A stretch of DNA of 64,000 nt from Clostridiales bacterium (GTDB lineage: Bacteria > Bacillota > Clostridia > Lachnospirales > WQUN01). Numbering within the stretch: the first letter of the stretch is position 1; each line of letters opens with the position of its first letter. Below the pieces are notes generated by a model. It searched no databases, was not told where the DNA came from, and saw nothing but the letters and a program-made list of their open reading frames with translations. The stretch lies in NCBI GenBank assembly GCA_031270945.1, contig JAISWZ010000143.1, forward strand, positions 59,300 through 123,299. The letters are read 5' to 3'. A program made the position numbers and the translations under genes. Below are positions 17,750 to 26,750 of this stretch, piece after piece.

Positions 17750-18568
17750 ATGGATTTTTTAAATCTTTTAAAGTCAGTGGCAATAGGCATCATTGAGGGG
17801 GTGACCGAGTGGCTGCCAATTAGCAGCACTGGCCACATGATTTTGGCTGACGAGTTCATAAAGCTTTCAGCCAGCGATGCCTTCAAGGAAATGTTCCTTG
17901 TGGTAATCCAGCTTGGAGCCATTTTGGCTGTGGCTTTTTTGTACTTCAAGAAGCTCAACCCCTTCAAGAAGGATCCGGGCGAGCGCAAGGATGTATTAAT
18001 CCTATGGGCAAAGGTAATAGCGGCGTGCCTTCCTGCCGCTGTCATTGGCCTGCTGTTTGATGATCTTATTGACAGCCTCTTCTACAACTACAGAACCGTA
18101 GCCATAACATTGATCGTTTACGGAATCGCGTTCATCTATTTGGAGAAAACAAATGAGAGCAAGACTTTCACAACAAATGACCTAAAGGACTTGACCTTTA
18201 AAAAGGCTTTGATGATTGGCTTCTTTCAGCTTTTGTCCCTAATTCCCGGCACTTCCAGGTCAGGGGCTACCATATTGGGGGCAATGCTTATAGGATCATC
18301 TCGCGCCGTTGCGGCGGAGTTCTCTTTCTTTTTGGCGATACCAGTCATGTTTGGGGCGTCAGCCCTAAAACTCTTGAAGTTCGGTTTCGTGTTTGGCCAA
18401 TCAGAGGTCGCTTTGCTGGCAACGGGAATGGTTACCGCGTTCATTGTTTCAGTGCTCGCAATCAAGTTCCTGGTGGGATACATAAAGGGGCATGATTTCA
18501 AGGCTTTTGGGTGGTACAGAATTATCTTGGGCGTTGTGGTTATTGCTTACTTCCTGTTCGTTGGATAA
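17750..18568 (+). CDS. uppP: Undecaprenyl-diphosphatase UppP (BacA)
   Basis: This 272-residue integral membrane enzyme removes one phosphate from undecaprenyl diphosphate, recycling the lipid carrier for cell-wall synthesis and giving some bacitracin tolerance. The two signature regions are present: [17 protein letters not shown] near residues 11-27 and the P-loop-like [10 protein letters not shown] near residue 165. Seven or eight hydrophobic segments fit the family. The open frame extends upstream into a palindromic element, but homology starts at [13 protein letters not shown], so I use ATG 17750. No operon partner is present. Confidence 0.96.
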   Translation: MDFLNLLKSVAIGIIEGVTEWLPISSTGHMILADEFIKLSASDAFKEMFLVVIQLGAILAVAFLYFKKLNPFKKDPGERKDVLILWAKVIAACLPAAVIGLLFDDLIDSLFYNYRTVAITLIVYGIAFIYLEKTNESKTFTTNDLKDLTFKKALMIGFFQLLSLIPGTSRSGATILGAMLIGSSRAVAAEFSFFLAIPVMFGASALKLLKFGFVFGQSEVALLATGMVTAFIVSVLAIKFLVGYIKGHDFKAFGWYRIILGVVVIAYFLFVG

Positions 18569-19098
18569 AAATTGGATGGCTGAGAAAGAAGGGCTTGCTT
18601 AAGGCCTTTTAAGCCGTTTGATTTAAGGGCTAAGAATATTGGCTTGTTCACGGGATTTTAGTGCAATCGTATTGAAGGCTAAAAAGAAAGGCTTATTCCA
18701 GGCTTTTTCAAGCATCATGAGGGGCTTCGCAAAGCCGCTTGGTTAAACCAAAGGCTATTTTAAGCCTTATGAGACTGCCTAACATCAAAAGTTTTTTCTA
18801 AGGTTCACGGGTTTCCTTAAAACATCACAAAAGCAGGGCTGCGTACGATCAGCCAAAAATTTGCAAGAGCATACAATGAAGCATACACCCAAAAGTTATT
18901 TTATGGCTTGGTAAAGACGCGCGACACGCGATGCCTTGCGCGGACTTTGGGTTATGCTCTATAGTGATCGGCGAAATTTGGATTGCGTCAAAGACAGTCA
19001 AACAAAAGTATAGAACCCCTAGTTTTAGCCAATGCTATATTTAGATGGGCGCAATTCTCGCGAATTGAGCCCGCTCAAAATTACTAGGGATGATAGGC
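18569..19098. other. Intergenic region with decayed repeats
   Basis: No gene is seen. Many short inverted pieces of the form AAGGC...GCCTT occur between 18600 and 18770. A degenerate copy of the palindromic element occupies about 18880-18959 (AAGCATACACCC to GGGTTATGCTC). Confidence 0.45.
18880..18959 (+). mobile_element. Palindromic element, degenerate copy
   Basis: The arms AAGCATACACCCAAAAG and ACTTTGGGTTATGCTC are recognisable, and the centre has CGCGACACGCGATGC, similar to other copies. Several changes in both arms suggest an old insertion. No target duplication is visible. Confidence 0.55.
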
Positions 19099-19644
19099 AT
19101 GGGCAACTTTTTTGACAAGAAGGAAGTCGAGCAAATTAAGATGCTTAACGCGTCCTCAGGGAATCATCACCGCTTCAGGCCCTATGACCTGAACAACCCT
19201 GAAGACATGGCTGAGATGCTGGAGTTCTCCATTGGCGAATACTGCGACTGCATGACCTACTTGAAGAGGGTGGAGAGCGTTAGAACCAGCTTTGCTGAAA
19301 TAGTGGAAACCACGGGAGCGAAGTCTTGGCTCGAGGGAAAACGCAGGGGAAAGAACTTTGTTTCCAACACGTCCATCGTCTTAAAGTCGGTAAAGGGGAA
19401 CTTGGAGCGCTTAAGCGCCAAGGCCACTGACAGGTGCATGAACGCCATGAGGATTGCGCTAGAGGCGCCTCCCCAGCACCAGGAGCGGATTTTCGGAAGA
19501 ACGCATAGCTTGGACACTGAAAAGATTGAAGAGTTTGTGGCAACGTTTTTTGAGCAGGTAAGACATTCCAGTTTTCATTATGAAATTAGAAAGAACTATG
19601 AAGATTTTGTGAAGTTGGTTAATGCGGGGTTAAATGTTTCTTGA
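19099..19644 (+). CDS. Conserved-looking hypothetical protein upstream of flagellar genes
   Basis: I do not recognise this 181-residue soluble protein. It is largely helical and charged, with a Lys/Arg-rich middle (WLEGKRRGKNFVSN) and no signal peptide or membrane segment. An ATG at 19090 is possible, but AGGG is better spaced (9 bases) to ATG 19099. It lies 0.6 kb before flgM on the same strand. It could be part of the motility region, but a palindromic element cluster separates them. Confidence 0.6.
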   Translation: MGNFFDKKEVEQIKMLNASSGNHHRFRPYDLNNPEDMAEMLEFSIGEYCDCMTYLKRVESVRTSFAEIVETTGAKSWLEGKRRGKNFVSNTSIVLKSVKGNLERLSAKATDRCMNAMRIALEAPPQHQERIFGRTHSLDTEKIEEFVATFFEQVRHSSFHYEIRKNYEDFVKLVNAGLNVS

Positions 19645-19737
19645 TTCGGGTAAATTCGTTAAAGTTCTTCTTGAACTTAGCCGATGTATGATGTAGAAGG
19701 GCAAAATCCTTCAAGCATGGCGATGCGAGTTTCCCGA

Positions 19738-19823
19738 GTGCATATCCAAAAATTCCGTCAAGGCGCGGAAAATGCTTAAATACCGGCCTTTTTCAAGCCT
19801 GGATTTCATTTTTAGATATGCGC
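19738..19823 (+). mobile_element. Palindromic element, diverged copy
   Basis: The left end is GTGCATATCCAAAAATTCC and the right end is TTTTTAGATATGCGC; both arms have point changes. The interior keeps an AATGCTTAAAT-like loop. Confidence 0.6.
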
Positions 19824-19887
19824 AAGATGCGCATATGATTATCAAAATGTGTGGCATAAGTTGCGGGAGCTAGCTGGCGGCAATGAG

Positions 19888-19946
19888 TGCATATCCCAAA
19901 ATTCCAAAGCGCTTTTTCAAGCCGCAAATTGGCTTTGGGATATGCC
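19888..19946 (+). mobile_element. Palindromic element, short copy (59 bp)
   Basis: GTGCATATCCCAAAATTCC pairs with GGCTTTGGGATATGCC. This copy lacks the GATGCTTTAACG core of the 100-bp form and instead keeps the TTTTTCAAGCC piece seen in other short copies. Confidence 0.7.
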
Positions 19947-20235
19947 ATTATGTGTTTTTATGCGAGCAGTACGGGTCTCTGGGTAAACCTAGCGCATGCC
20001 CCAAGCCTAAAAAGGCGTTGGGTATGCTGCCATCCTAGGAGAGCGCTCCGACCGAAGGTTGCTCACAAGCGATGCTTCGCTTGCGCGTTTTGGTTTATGC
20101 GGGCCTGATTGCGCGGGCGCGAAACAGTTCATGCTCCCAACTGAATTAGAGGGCTTGGTTTGGGATATGCACTAGGTTCTGCGCATGAATCAGACGCTGG
20201 CCATACTTGAAAGAGAGAGGAAGAAGGGTATGGAT

Positions 20236-20508
20236 ATGAGAATAGGCAGCACCCTCAGATCTTACGAGATTTACAACACTCCCACCAGGACCCAGGGCAC
20301 CAGGGTTAGCCGCGCGGAAGAGAAGCAGGATTCGGTCGCTCTCTCCTCCCACGCGAAAGACTACAGGACAGCCAGAAGAGCCTTGGACTCAATCCCGGAT
20401 ATAAGGGAAGACAAAGTCAACGCCGTCAAGACTCAAATTGACAACGGAACTTACAACGTTTCGGCGAAAGACGTAGTTGAGAAGATGTTCATGAATCTCA
20501 CGAGATAG
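20236..20508 (+). CDS. flgM: Anti-sigma-28 factor FlgM
   Basis: FlgM binds and inhibits the flagellar sigma factor (SigD/FliA) until the hook-basal body is complete and FlgM is exported. This 90-residue product has the typical short length and C-terminal helices (RRALDSIPDIREDKVNAVKTQ, shown in part, and YNVSAKDVVEKMF). The frame is open further upstream. MRIGSTLRSYEIYN matches the family N-terminus, and GAAGGG lies 7 bases before ATG 20236. It heads the flagellar cluster flgM, flgN, flgK, flgK, flgL, fliW, csrA, all on the plus strand. Confidence 0.9.
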   Translation: MRIGSTLRSYEIYNTPTRTQGTRVSRAEEKQDSVALSSHAKDYRTARRALDSIPDIREDKVNAVKTQIDNGTYNVSAKDVVEKMFMNLTR

Positions 20509-20720
20509 AGAAGACCCCAGGCTTAGGGGTATACTAATGAGTGAAAAATAGGTTTTATTGGTTAAATCAAAACGGGCGTTTGCTTGCGGTCGATCCAGTT
20601 TCCTGATTTTCGCGCCAGCAGATGCCGTTAGATGTCATAAATGTCTTGAATTGTTCAGAGAAAGCTTTGTCTCAGCCTTTTCTTGGCGACTGAGAGAGTT
20701 GTGAAAGCAAGTTCGAAGGG

Positions 20721-20745
20721 GGGGCGGCGTTGCCGCCCCTGTTTT
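20721..20745 (+). terminator. GC-rich hairpin between flgM and flgN
   Basis: A strong stem GGGGCGGC-GTT-GCCGCCCC is followed by TGTTTTGG. The T run is short, so it may act as an attenuator or mRNA stabiliser rather than a full terminator. Confidence 0.45.
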
Positions 20746-20780
20746 GGTTTCCAAAATAATTATGATTGGTGTGGCGGATT

Positions 20781-21224
20781 ATGGCGCATGATATATATGA
20801 AGTTCTAGCGGATGAGGCTCTGTGCTATGAAGAGCTGTTGGAGATAGGAAAAGCGAAGCGGGATATCTTGGTCAAAAATGACACAAAAACGCTTAAGGAA
20901 ATTAACTTGAAAGAAGAGGCATTGCTAGGCCGCCACAGGAAGCTTGAAAAGCGGAGGCTTGAAACTCTAAAGGGATTGGCGCTTTCAGAGGGGATGAGCC
21001 CTGGCCAGATCACCCTTGACTGGCTGCTTGAGAAGCTGGGCGACTCCCCAGTGCGTGAAAGGCTTGCCGTTCTTAGAGACAGAATGAGAGCGGCCGCGTC
21101 ATCCCTCAAGGAAGTGAATGAGGGAAACATGAAGCTTATTCAGTCAAACTTGGACTATATCGAATGCACAATGAACCTCCTGAGAGAGGCAAGCCAGCAA
21201 AGCGCTTTTGACGTGTTGCGATAA
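20781..21224 (+). CDS. flgN: Flagellar export chaperone FlgN
   Basis: This 147-residue all-helical protein matches FlgN, the cytoplasmic chaperone of the hook-filament junction proteins FlgK and FlgL. Features are the N-terminal helix (LADEALCYEELLEIGKAKRD), heptad-like Leu spacing throughout, and a C-terminal helix ending ATQ-like (NLLREASQQSAFDVL) as in the family. The frame is open from TTG 20766. I use ATG 20781, because family members begin close to this point. It precedes two flgK genes, its expected clients. Confidence 0.85.
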   Translation: MAHDIYEVLADEALCYEELLEIGKAKRDILVKNDTKTLKEINLKEEALLGRHRKLEKRRLETLKGLALSEGMSPGQITLDWLLEKLGDSPVRERLAVLRDRMRAAASSLKEVNEGNMKLIQSNLDYIECTMNLLREASQQSAFDVLR

Positions 21225-21302
21225 AGCCGCAAGCAAAGTTTTGCCGTCTCATAGGCCTTGATCAATGTCTTGCTTTCATACAGTTCTTGCCGCAAGCACA
21301 CA

Positions 21303-21373
21303 TCTTTTCAAGCCCATATCCTTTCAAGCCTAAATCCTTTCGAGCCCCATATCCTTTAAAGCTCATATCCTGT
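21303..21373 (+). repeat. Degenerate tandem repeat, 16-17 bp unit
   Basis: Four imperfect units of the type CCCATATCCTTTCAAG follow each other and lead into the 25-bp repeat. Confidence 0.7.
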
Positions 21374-21374
21374 C

Positions 21375-21449
21375 AACTCTATATCTTCCAAACTCCTTAA
21401 ACTCTATATCTTTCAAACTCCTTAAACTCTATATCTTCCAAACTCCTTA
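21375..21449 (+). repeat. 25-bp tandem repeat, three units, interrupted by a palindromic element
   Basis: Units begin at 21375, 21400 and 21425, each reading AACTCTATATCTTCC plus AAACTCCTTA with one substitution in the second unit. The start of a fourth unit (AACTCTATATC) appears at 21553, immediately after the inserted element and its TTA. Confidence 0.95.
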
Positions 21450-21549
21450 GTGCATATCCCAAAATTCCGAAATGACGCCGGAAAAATCCTGGCGAATGCT
21501 TCAACGCCGGATTTTTCCGGCGCCTCGGATAAAATTTTGGGATATGCTC
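21450..21549 (+). mobile_element. Palindromic element, full copy inserted in the 25-bp repeat (100 bp)
   Basis: The left end is GTGCATATCCCAAAATTCC and the right end is AATTTTGGGATATGCTC. The inner stem is CGGAAAAATCCTGGCG against CGCCGGATTTTTCCG. TTA flanks it on both sides (21447-21449 and 21550-21552). Deleting the element with one TTA restores the tandem repeat in exact phase. Confidence 0.95.
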
Positions 21550-21718
21550 TTAAACTCTATATCCCATCTTGTCAACTCGCTTTTGCAAATCCAACAAACC
21601 CAAATCCAATAGAAACGCAAGGCCGATCTGCAAGCTTTTGCCGAAAACAATAAGAATAAAAAATCAAGCACCGATCTTTGACAAAAGCGCTTGGCAAGCC
21701 AAGCGAGGGGGAAACGCC

Positions 21719-23428
21719 ATGGGCATGTCCAGCTTGGGAATAGCTGTTAGCGGCTTGAACGCGGCCCAGGAAGGCCTTTATGTCACTGGGCATAACGTGG
21801 CCAATACAGGCACGCCAGGGTACAGCAGGCAAAGGGTTTTGCAAAAGGACTATAGCTATAGGGAAGTTGGGGTAGGAAGCGTCAACTTTATGCAAGTAGG
21901 GCTTGGCGTTGTCATGGACGCGGTCAGGCAGATCAGGGACAGGTTTCTGGACGACGCGTTTAGAAACGAAAACGGCAGGCTTGGGTTTTACTCAGGCAGA
22001 GCCGAAACCGGGCTTGAGATCGAGTCAATAATGGGAGAGACGCAAAGCCAGTACAACTTCCAGTCTGTCATGCAGGATCTTTGGAATTCGCTGAATGAGC
22101 TGTCAAGCCACCCTGACGGAATTGAAACCAGGGGAAATTTTGTGGCAACCAGCTACTCCTTCATAGCGAAGTCCGATGACGCCTACAGCAGGCTGTCAAG
22201 TCTTCAAAGAAGCCTGGACCAGCAAGCCAGAAGCGCTGTTGATGACGTGAACAGGCTGGTTGCTGAGATCCATAGGATGAACCAAGAGATCACCTCAAGC
22301 GAATTGGCGGGGGATCGGGCGAACGACTACAGGGATCAGAGAAACCTGGCCCTTGATGAGCTTTGCGGGATCATACCTCTGGAGATAAAAGAGAAGAAAG
22401 ACGGCAGGGTGGATCTGATATGCGAGGGCAAGGAGCTGCTGGCAAACGGATGGCAGTCAAAGGTCGGGCTGAGGTTTGTCTCGGCTGATTACGCCTATGT
22501 TGAGCCTGTTCTCACTGCCAGTGAGAGGATCCTGTCAGCTGGCGCGCCAGCTGATGAGTACGAGCCCCTGTTCAGCTTCGACAGGCCGGCTGACGCCGGC
22601 CATTACAACGACTACGGAAGCTTGAAAGGGCTTCTGATGGCCAGGGGATTTGGCCCAGGAAACTACCTGGGGCTGGCGGGAGTGCAGACGCCTGTCGCGC
22701 CGCCGGCAACCGATCCAACCTACCAGTCATACCTGTCCCTAAAGCGCAACAGCGATCTTCAAGCCTTTGGGATAAGCTACTGCATGGTTCCAATGGCCCA
22801 GAACAAGCTGGATCTTGTTGTGAACAAGATTGCGACAATGGTAAACGACGCGTTCGCGCCAGCCTTGAACGGGGTTCAGTCGCCTGACGGCCCTTATGAC
22901 ATGTTTGGCAAGCAGTCCTATACAGAGATCTTCATGAGAAAAAGATACCCCAGATGGACAGGGGCAGGAGCTTTGATAGAACCTGATCCGGGAGATTACT
23001 ACACTCAGTACACCATGGGAAACATGATTGTGAACCCTGAGATCATGAAAGACGGGGGCTTCAACCTGATAGCCTTATCCCCCGCTCCAGCGGGCGACAG
23101 GGATGACAACCGCCTCCTGAACAGCCTGATCAGGCAATGGAACGAGGAATCAGTTCAGATCGGCGGAGAGTATTTCTCAATCAACGACGCCTACAGAAAG
23201 CTGGTCACTGGCGCGGGAGCGCAAACGGCGGAATGCCGAGGCTTCATGAACGCCCAGGAGCGGCTGGTCGAGCAGGCCCAGCTGAAAAGGGGATATGTAA
23301 AAGACGTATCCCTTGACGAAGAGCTAAGGAACATGATGATGTACCAGCACGCCTACAACTCTTCCGCCAAGATCCTTAATGTCATAGACTCAATGCTTGA
23401 CAGGGTGATCAATGGGATGGGCGCATGA
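21719..23428 (+). CDS. flgK: Flagellar hook-associated protein FlgK (first copy)
   Basis: This 569-residue protein forms the hook-filament junction. The N-terminal flagellar rod signature GHNVANTGTPGYSRQR lies near residues 26-41. The C-terminal D0 helix (DEELRNMMMYQHAYNSSAKI) is the usual FlgK ending. The length is normal for FlgK. The frame is open from 21569, but ATG 21719 has GAGGGGG 7 bases upstream and matches the family N-terminus. It is secreted through the flagellar type III system with FlgN as chaperone. A second, clearly different FlgK follows 25 bases later. Confidence 0.93.
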   Translation: MGMSSLGIAVSGLNAAQEGLYVTGHNVANTGTPGYSRQRVLQKDYSYREVGVGSVNFMQVGLGVVMDAVRQIRDRFLDDAFRNENGRLGFYSGRAETGLEIESIMGETQSQYNFQSVMQDLWNSLNELSSHPDGIETRGNFVATSYSFIAKSDDAYSRLSSLQRSLDQQARSAVDDVNRLVAEIHRMNQEITSSELAGDRANDYRDQRNLALDELCGIIPLEIKEKKDGRVDLICEGKELLANGWQSKVGLRFVSADYAYVEPVLTASERILSAGAPADEYEPLFSFDRPADAGHYNDYGSLKGLLMARGFGPGNYLGLAGVQTPVAPPATDPTYQSYLSLKRNSDLQAFGISYCMVPMAQNKLDLVVNKIATMVNDAFAPALNGVQSPDGPYDMFGKQSYTEIFMRKRYPRWTGAGALIEPDPGDYYTQYTMGNMIVNPEIMKDGGFNLIALSPAPAGDRDDNRLLNSLIRQWNEESVQIGGEYFSINDAYRKLVTGAGAQTAECRGFMNAQERLVEQAQLKRGYVKDVSLDEELRNMMMYQHAYNSSAKILNVIDSMLDRVINGMGA

Positions 23429-23453
23429 CAAGCCCTAAATTAGGGGGTGGGGG

Positions 23454-25097
23454 ATGAAAACTTCATTTTTTGAGTTTCACGTGGCGATATCAGGCTTGTT
23501 CACGGCAAAGAGCAGCCTGAGCACGATTAGCCATAACGTGGCAAATGCCGCTACCCAGGGGTATTCCAGGCAAAGAGCCGTTGTAAAGGCTTCGCCTCCG
23601 CTGGGGTTCAACAACGGCAGGGGAATGGTAGGCACTGGCTCTGAGGTTGTAAACATCGAGCAGGTCAGGGATCTTTTCCTGGATTCGAAATATTGGGGCG
23701 AAAGCGGAGTTTTTGGCGAGTATTCGGCAAAGACCGCGCAGCTGACCGTCATAGAAAACATCTTTAACGAGATGGACGCTGAAAACGGGCTGTCGGCGAC
23801 ATGCACATCCTTCTTTGAAAGAGCGTCAGACGTTGTTACAACAGCCAATGACACAACCTTTCGCACCAACCTTATCCAGGCTGGAGGATCCCTTGCCCAG
23901 ACAATCAAAAGCGAAGCCCTGGCTTTGAGAAAGCAGCAGATAGACGCAAACAACGAGATATCGATAGTGGTAGCAGAGATCAACAGCCTTGGAATCCAGA
24001 TCGCAAGCCTTAACAAGCAGATAGCCACCTTTGAGATGGACGGAAGCAAGGCCAATGATCTTAGGGACGAGAGAACCAGGATCATGGACAAGCTGTCGAA
24101 GCTAGTAAACGCGGAGGCCGTTGAAAGAGACTACGGCACGCCGATGAACCCGAATGACAAGAGATATGTTGTCATGATTAACGGATACGACTTTGTGTCA
24201 AACTATGAAATGAACGAGCTGGGAGTCAGGGAGCGGGCGCAGAAGCTGAACGATCTGGATGAAGAGGGGCTCTTTGACGTCTGGTTCCCAAACCTGGATA
24301 TGAGCTTCAACATTTTTCACCCAAACCTGAAAGGCCAGCTAAGAGGGCTGGTGGACGCCAGGGACGGAACCGGAACCGGCTTCGCCGGGCTGGGGCCCCA
24401 GGCGTCAAACTACAAAGGGATGCCCTATTACATGGCGAAGCTGAGCTCGTTCGCCAGAACAGTGGCCAGAGCAATAGATCTTGGGGACTCAGTTGACACC
24501 TTGGGAAACGTAAAAAAACTCACAGGTGTTATAGGGCACGTAAATGGCTTCAACCTGGAAGGCAACGGCAATGAGACAGGAGCGCCCGATGAGGGAACGC
24601 TTTTCTTCACAATAGATGACGGAACTGGCCCGGTGCCTGAGACGTTTAGCCTAACCGCCTCAGACCAAGACAAGCAGGACTTTTACGACAGGATGAACTG
24701 CTTTAACTTTATCGTAAACCCCGCCTTGGACAGGCAGCCCGCACTGTTGAACTGCGCCCCGGATCCGCTCCAGGGAGAGAGCGCGTACGCCGTCGCCAGG
24801 GGATTCGGCTATGTCAGTTCCGACAATTCGTTATTTCGGGAAGGCAAGCTCCAAGACTATGTTGCAGGCATCAGCTCAGAAATGGGCATAGACGCCTACC
24901 AGGCGAAAAAGTTTGAAGCCAGCTACGGAGATGTTCTCTCCGAGATAGAAAACCAGCGGATAGCCGTTGCCGGCGTGGACATGAACGAGGAAATGGTAAA
25001 CATGATCCAGAACCAGCAGCTATACCAGGCGTCAGCAAAGCTGGTTAACGTGATAAACACAATATATGGGACGTTGATAAACAACTTAGGCGCCTGA
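23454..25097 (+). CDS. flgK: Flagellar hook-associated protein FlgK (second copy)
   Basis: This 547-residue FlgK paralogue has the N-terminal signature SHNVANAATQGYSRQR and the C-terminal NEEMVNMIQNQQLYQASAKL followed by NVINTIYGTLI. The middle region is unrelated in detail to the first copy, so the duplication is old or the two junction proteins have separate roles. The start is preceded by GGGGGTGGGGG. It probably shares a transcript with the first flgK. Which copy builds the junction ring cannot be told from sequence. Confidence 0.92.
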   Translation: MKTSFFEFHVAISGLFTAKSSLSTISHNVANAATQGYSRQRAVVKASPPLGFNNGRGMVGTGSEVVNIEQVRDLFLDSKYWGESGVFGEYSAKTAQLTVIENIFNEMDAENGLSATCTSFFERASDVVTTANDTTFRTNLIQAGGSLAQTIKSEALALRKQQIDANNEISIVVAEINSLGIQIASLNKQIATFEMDGSKANDLRDERTRIMDKLSKLVNAEAVERDYGTPMNPNDKRYVVMINGYDFVSNYEMNELGVRERAQKLNDLDEEGLFDVWFPNLDMSFNIFHPNLKGQLRGLVDARDGTGTGFAGLGPQASNYKGMPYYMAKLSSFARTVARAIDLGDSVDTLGNVKKLTGVIGHVNGFNLEGNGNETGAPDEGTLFFTIDDGTGPVPETFSLTASDQDKQDFYDRMNCFNFIVNPALDRQPALLNCAPDPLQGESAYAVARGFGYVSSDNSLFREGKLQDYVAGISSEMGIDAYQAKKFEASYGDVLSEIENQRIAVAGVDMNEEMVNMIQNQQLYQASAKLVNVINTIYGTLINNLGA

Positions 25098-25183
25098 TAT
25101 CGGGCACCGCCTGGCTGCAAGGGCGGCAGCGATAAAATTTGGCGCATGCCAATAAAAAACCGCGCATCGCCAGCCTAATCATA

Positions 25184-25212
25184 TTGAATTTCGTCTCTAT
25201 TTGTGTTATATT
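25184..25212 (+). promoter_or_regulatory. Sigma-A-type promoter before flgL
   Basis: TTGAAT (25184-25189), a 17-base spacer, and TATATT (25207-25212) lie about 65 bases before the flgL start, in the 180-base gap after the second flgK. Confidence 0.6.
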
Positions 25213-25279
25213 GCCAATAGTGTTGGCGAAAAAGCGGTTTTCAGGCATGCCACGCCGGCAGGCGCGAGGGGGGACGGTT

Positions 25280-26686
25280 ATGCGAGTCACAAACTCTATG
25301 CTGTCCAACACCATGCTTCTGAACATAAACAGGAACATGGGCGGCATCAATAGGCTGTACAACCAAATTTCAACAGCCAAAAAGATACAGGTGCCGTCGG
25401 ATGATCCAATAACTAGCGCCAGAGCGCTAAAATTTAGATCAAACGTGTCAGACAACGCGCAATACCAACGAAATGTCTCCCAAGGAATGGCATGGATGAA
25501 TGTTACCGAAGGAGCATACAATAATGTTATTGATATCATAAAGTCCATAAAAGACAGATGCTTGGAAGCGGCGAACGGCACGCTGGAGGCTGCCGACAGG
25601 CAGGCTGTGGCGGCGCAGCTAGCGCAGCTGGCCAAGCAGCTAGGCACAGAGATGAATGTTTCCTACGCTGGCAGATATGTATTTTCAGGCTTCAGAACAA
25701 ACGAGCCGCCTATGTTCGACGTGCAGACAGACAAGAGCTATCGCGTTACGCAAGACTTCGGAGCCTATGATATCGAGAGAACAAGATTTTACCAAAAGTT
25801 GTCCGCTGATGGAGTTCCCGAGACTGGAAGGACTGACATGATCAAGCTGGCTTACTCGCTGCCAAGCCAGGCTCAGAATCTCATCCTGGTGGATGGAGCT
25901 GGGAATACAATCACTGCCACTCCAACAAGCGCAAGCGCCCCAGACGCTTACGACTCTGAGAGCCTAGCTTCTGGATCTGCCAATCTTATCACAGAAACCG
26001 GTGAGATTGTGCTATCTAGCCTAGACTCGCCCAACATCACTTCATTAAGCGTGACATATGACAAAACTGGATTCATGCCCGGAGAGCCAAACCCGATAGT
26101 GTACTTCAAATGCTCTGAGCTGGATTCCCTTGGCGCCGTGATTAAGACCTACAACATGGATGGCCATGACATCATGTACGAATTTAGCGCCAACACAGAT
26201 CTGAAAATAAATTCGCTGGGTTACTCTACATTCACGGACAAGCTTTACGCAGAGCTTCGGAACTTGGGGCTGTTGATGGAGAATATTCCCCTCTCAAGCC
26301 AAAGGCAGCTGCAGGACAAGTACCGGGCGCTAGGCTACGCCGGAGCGGAGTTAGAGGACGCCGCCAACAGGCAAATGGCAGAAGAAAAGGCTGTCCTTTC
26401 CACGGTTCTCCACGACAGGTTCAACAACATGCTCTCCGTATGCGACAGCCATTTGGCAATCATCTCACGCGAGCATACAGATCTTGGCGCCAGGATGAAT
26501 AGGCTGGAGCTTGTCCTCACTAGGCTTGAGCAGGATGAATCCAGCTACAAGGAACTAATGAGCGACAACGAGGACGTGGACATGATGGAAGCCATAATGC
26601 TCAAAAGCAGCGCAGAGGCGGCCTATCAAGCCTCCCTCAAGGCAGGTGCCAACATCGTCCAGATGACCCTGTCGAATTTCATATAA
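25280..26686 (+). CDS. flgL: Flagellar hook-associated protein FlgL
   Basis: This 468-residue protein is the second hook-filament junction protein. It has the flagellin-like N-terminus MRVTNSMLSNTMLLNIN with the QISTAKKIQVPSDDP segment, and the C-terminal helix (MEAIMLKSSAEAAYQASLKA). It is longer than the roughly 300 residues of enteric FlgL because of a middle domain (about residues 180-330), as in many clostridia. The frame opens at 25139, but the ATG at 25280 with GGGGGGACGG upstream matches the family. Flagellin itself is not in the window. Confidence 0.92.
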   Translation: MRVTNSMLSNTMLLNINRNMGGINRLYNQISTAKKIQVPSDDPITSARALKFRSNVSDNAQYQRNVSQGMAWMNVTEGAYNNVIDIIKSIKDRCLEAANGTLEAADRQAVAAQLAQLAKQLGTEMNVSYAGRYVFSGFRTNEPPMFDVQTDKSYRVTQDFGAYDIERTRFYQKLSADGVPETGRTDMIKLAYSLPSQAQNLILVDGAGNTITATPTSASAPDAYDSESLASGSANLITETGEIVLSSLDSPNITSLSVTYDKTGFMPGEPNPIVYFKCSELDSLGAVIKTYNMDGHDIMYEFSANTDLKINSLGYSTFTDKLYAELRNLGLLMENIPLSSQRQLQDKYRALGYAGAELEDAANRQMAEEKAVLSTVLHDRFNNMLSVCDSHLAIISREHTDLGARMNRLELVLTRLEQDESSYKELMSDNEDVDMMEAIMLKSSAEAAYQASLKAGANIVQMTLSNFI

Positions 26687-26750
26687 TAGCGAATCCCAGA
26701 TTTTCGGGATAAGCGCCAATAACATACTACAGACCACAGGAGGCCAACAA

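Larger units (their letters stand above)
19645..20184. other. Intergenic region with a cluster of palindromic elements
   Basis: This gap between the 19.1-kb gene and flgM holds two recognisable elements (19738-19823 and 19888-19946). It also holds a degenerate hairpin of the same type (about 19992-20028) and a lone right arm (TTTGGGATATGCAC near 20160). No gene or clear promoter is seen. Confidence 0.5.
21225..21718. other. Repeat-rich intergenic region before flgK
   Basis: This gap holds two tandem-repeat tracts (below) and one palindromic element. A possible SigD-like promoter, TAAG (21651-21654) and CCGATCT (21671-21677), lies just before the flgK ribosome binding site; the match is weak. 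Confidence 0.45.
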
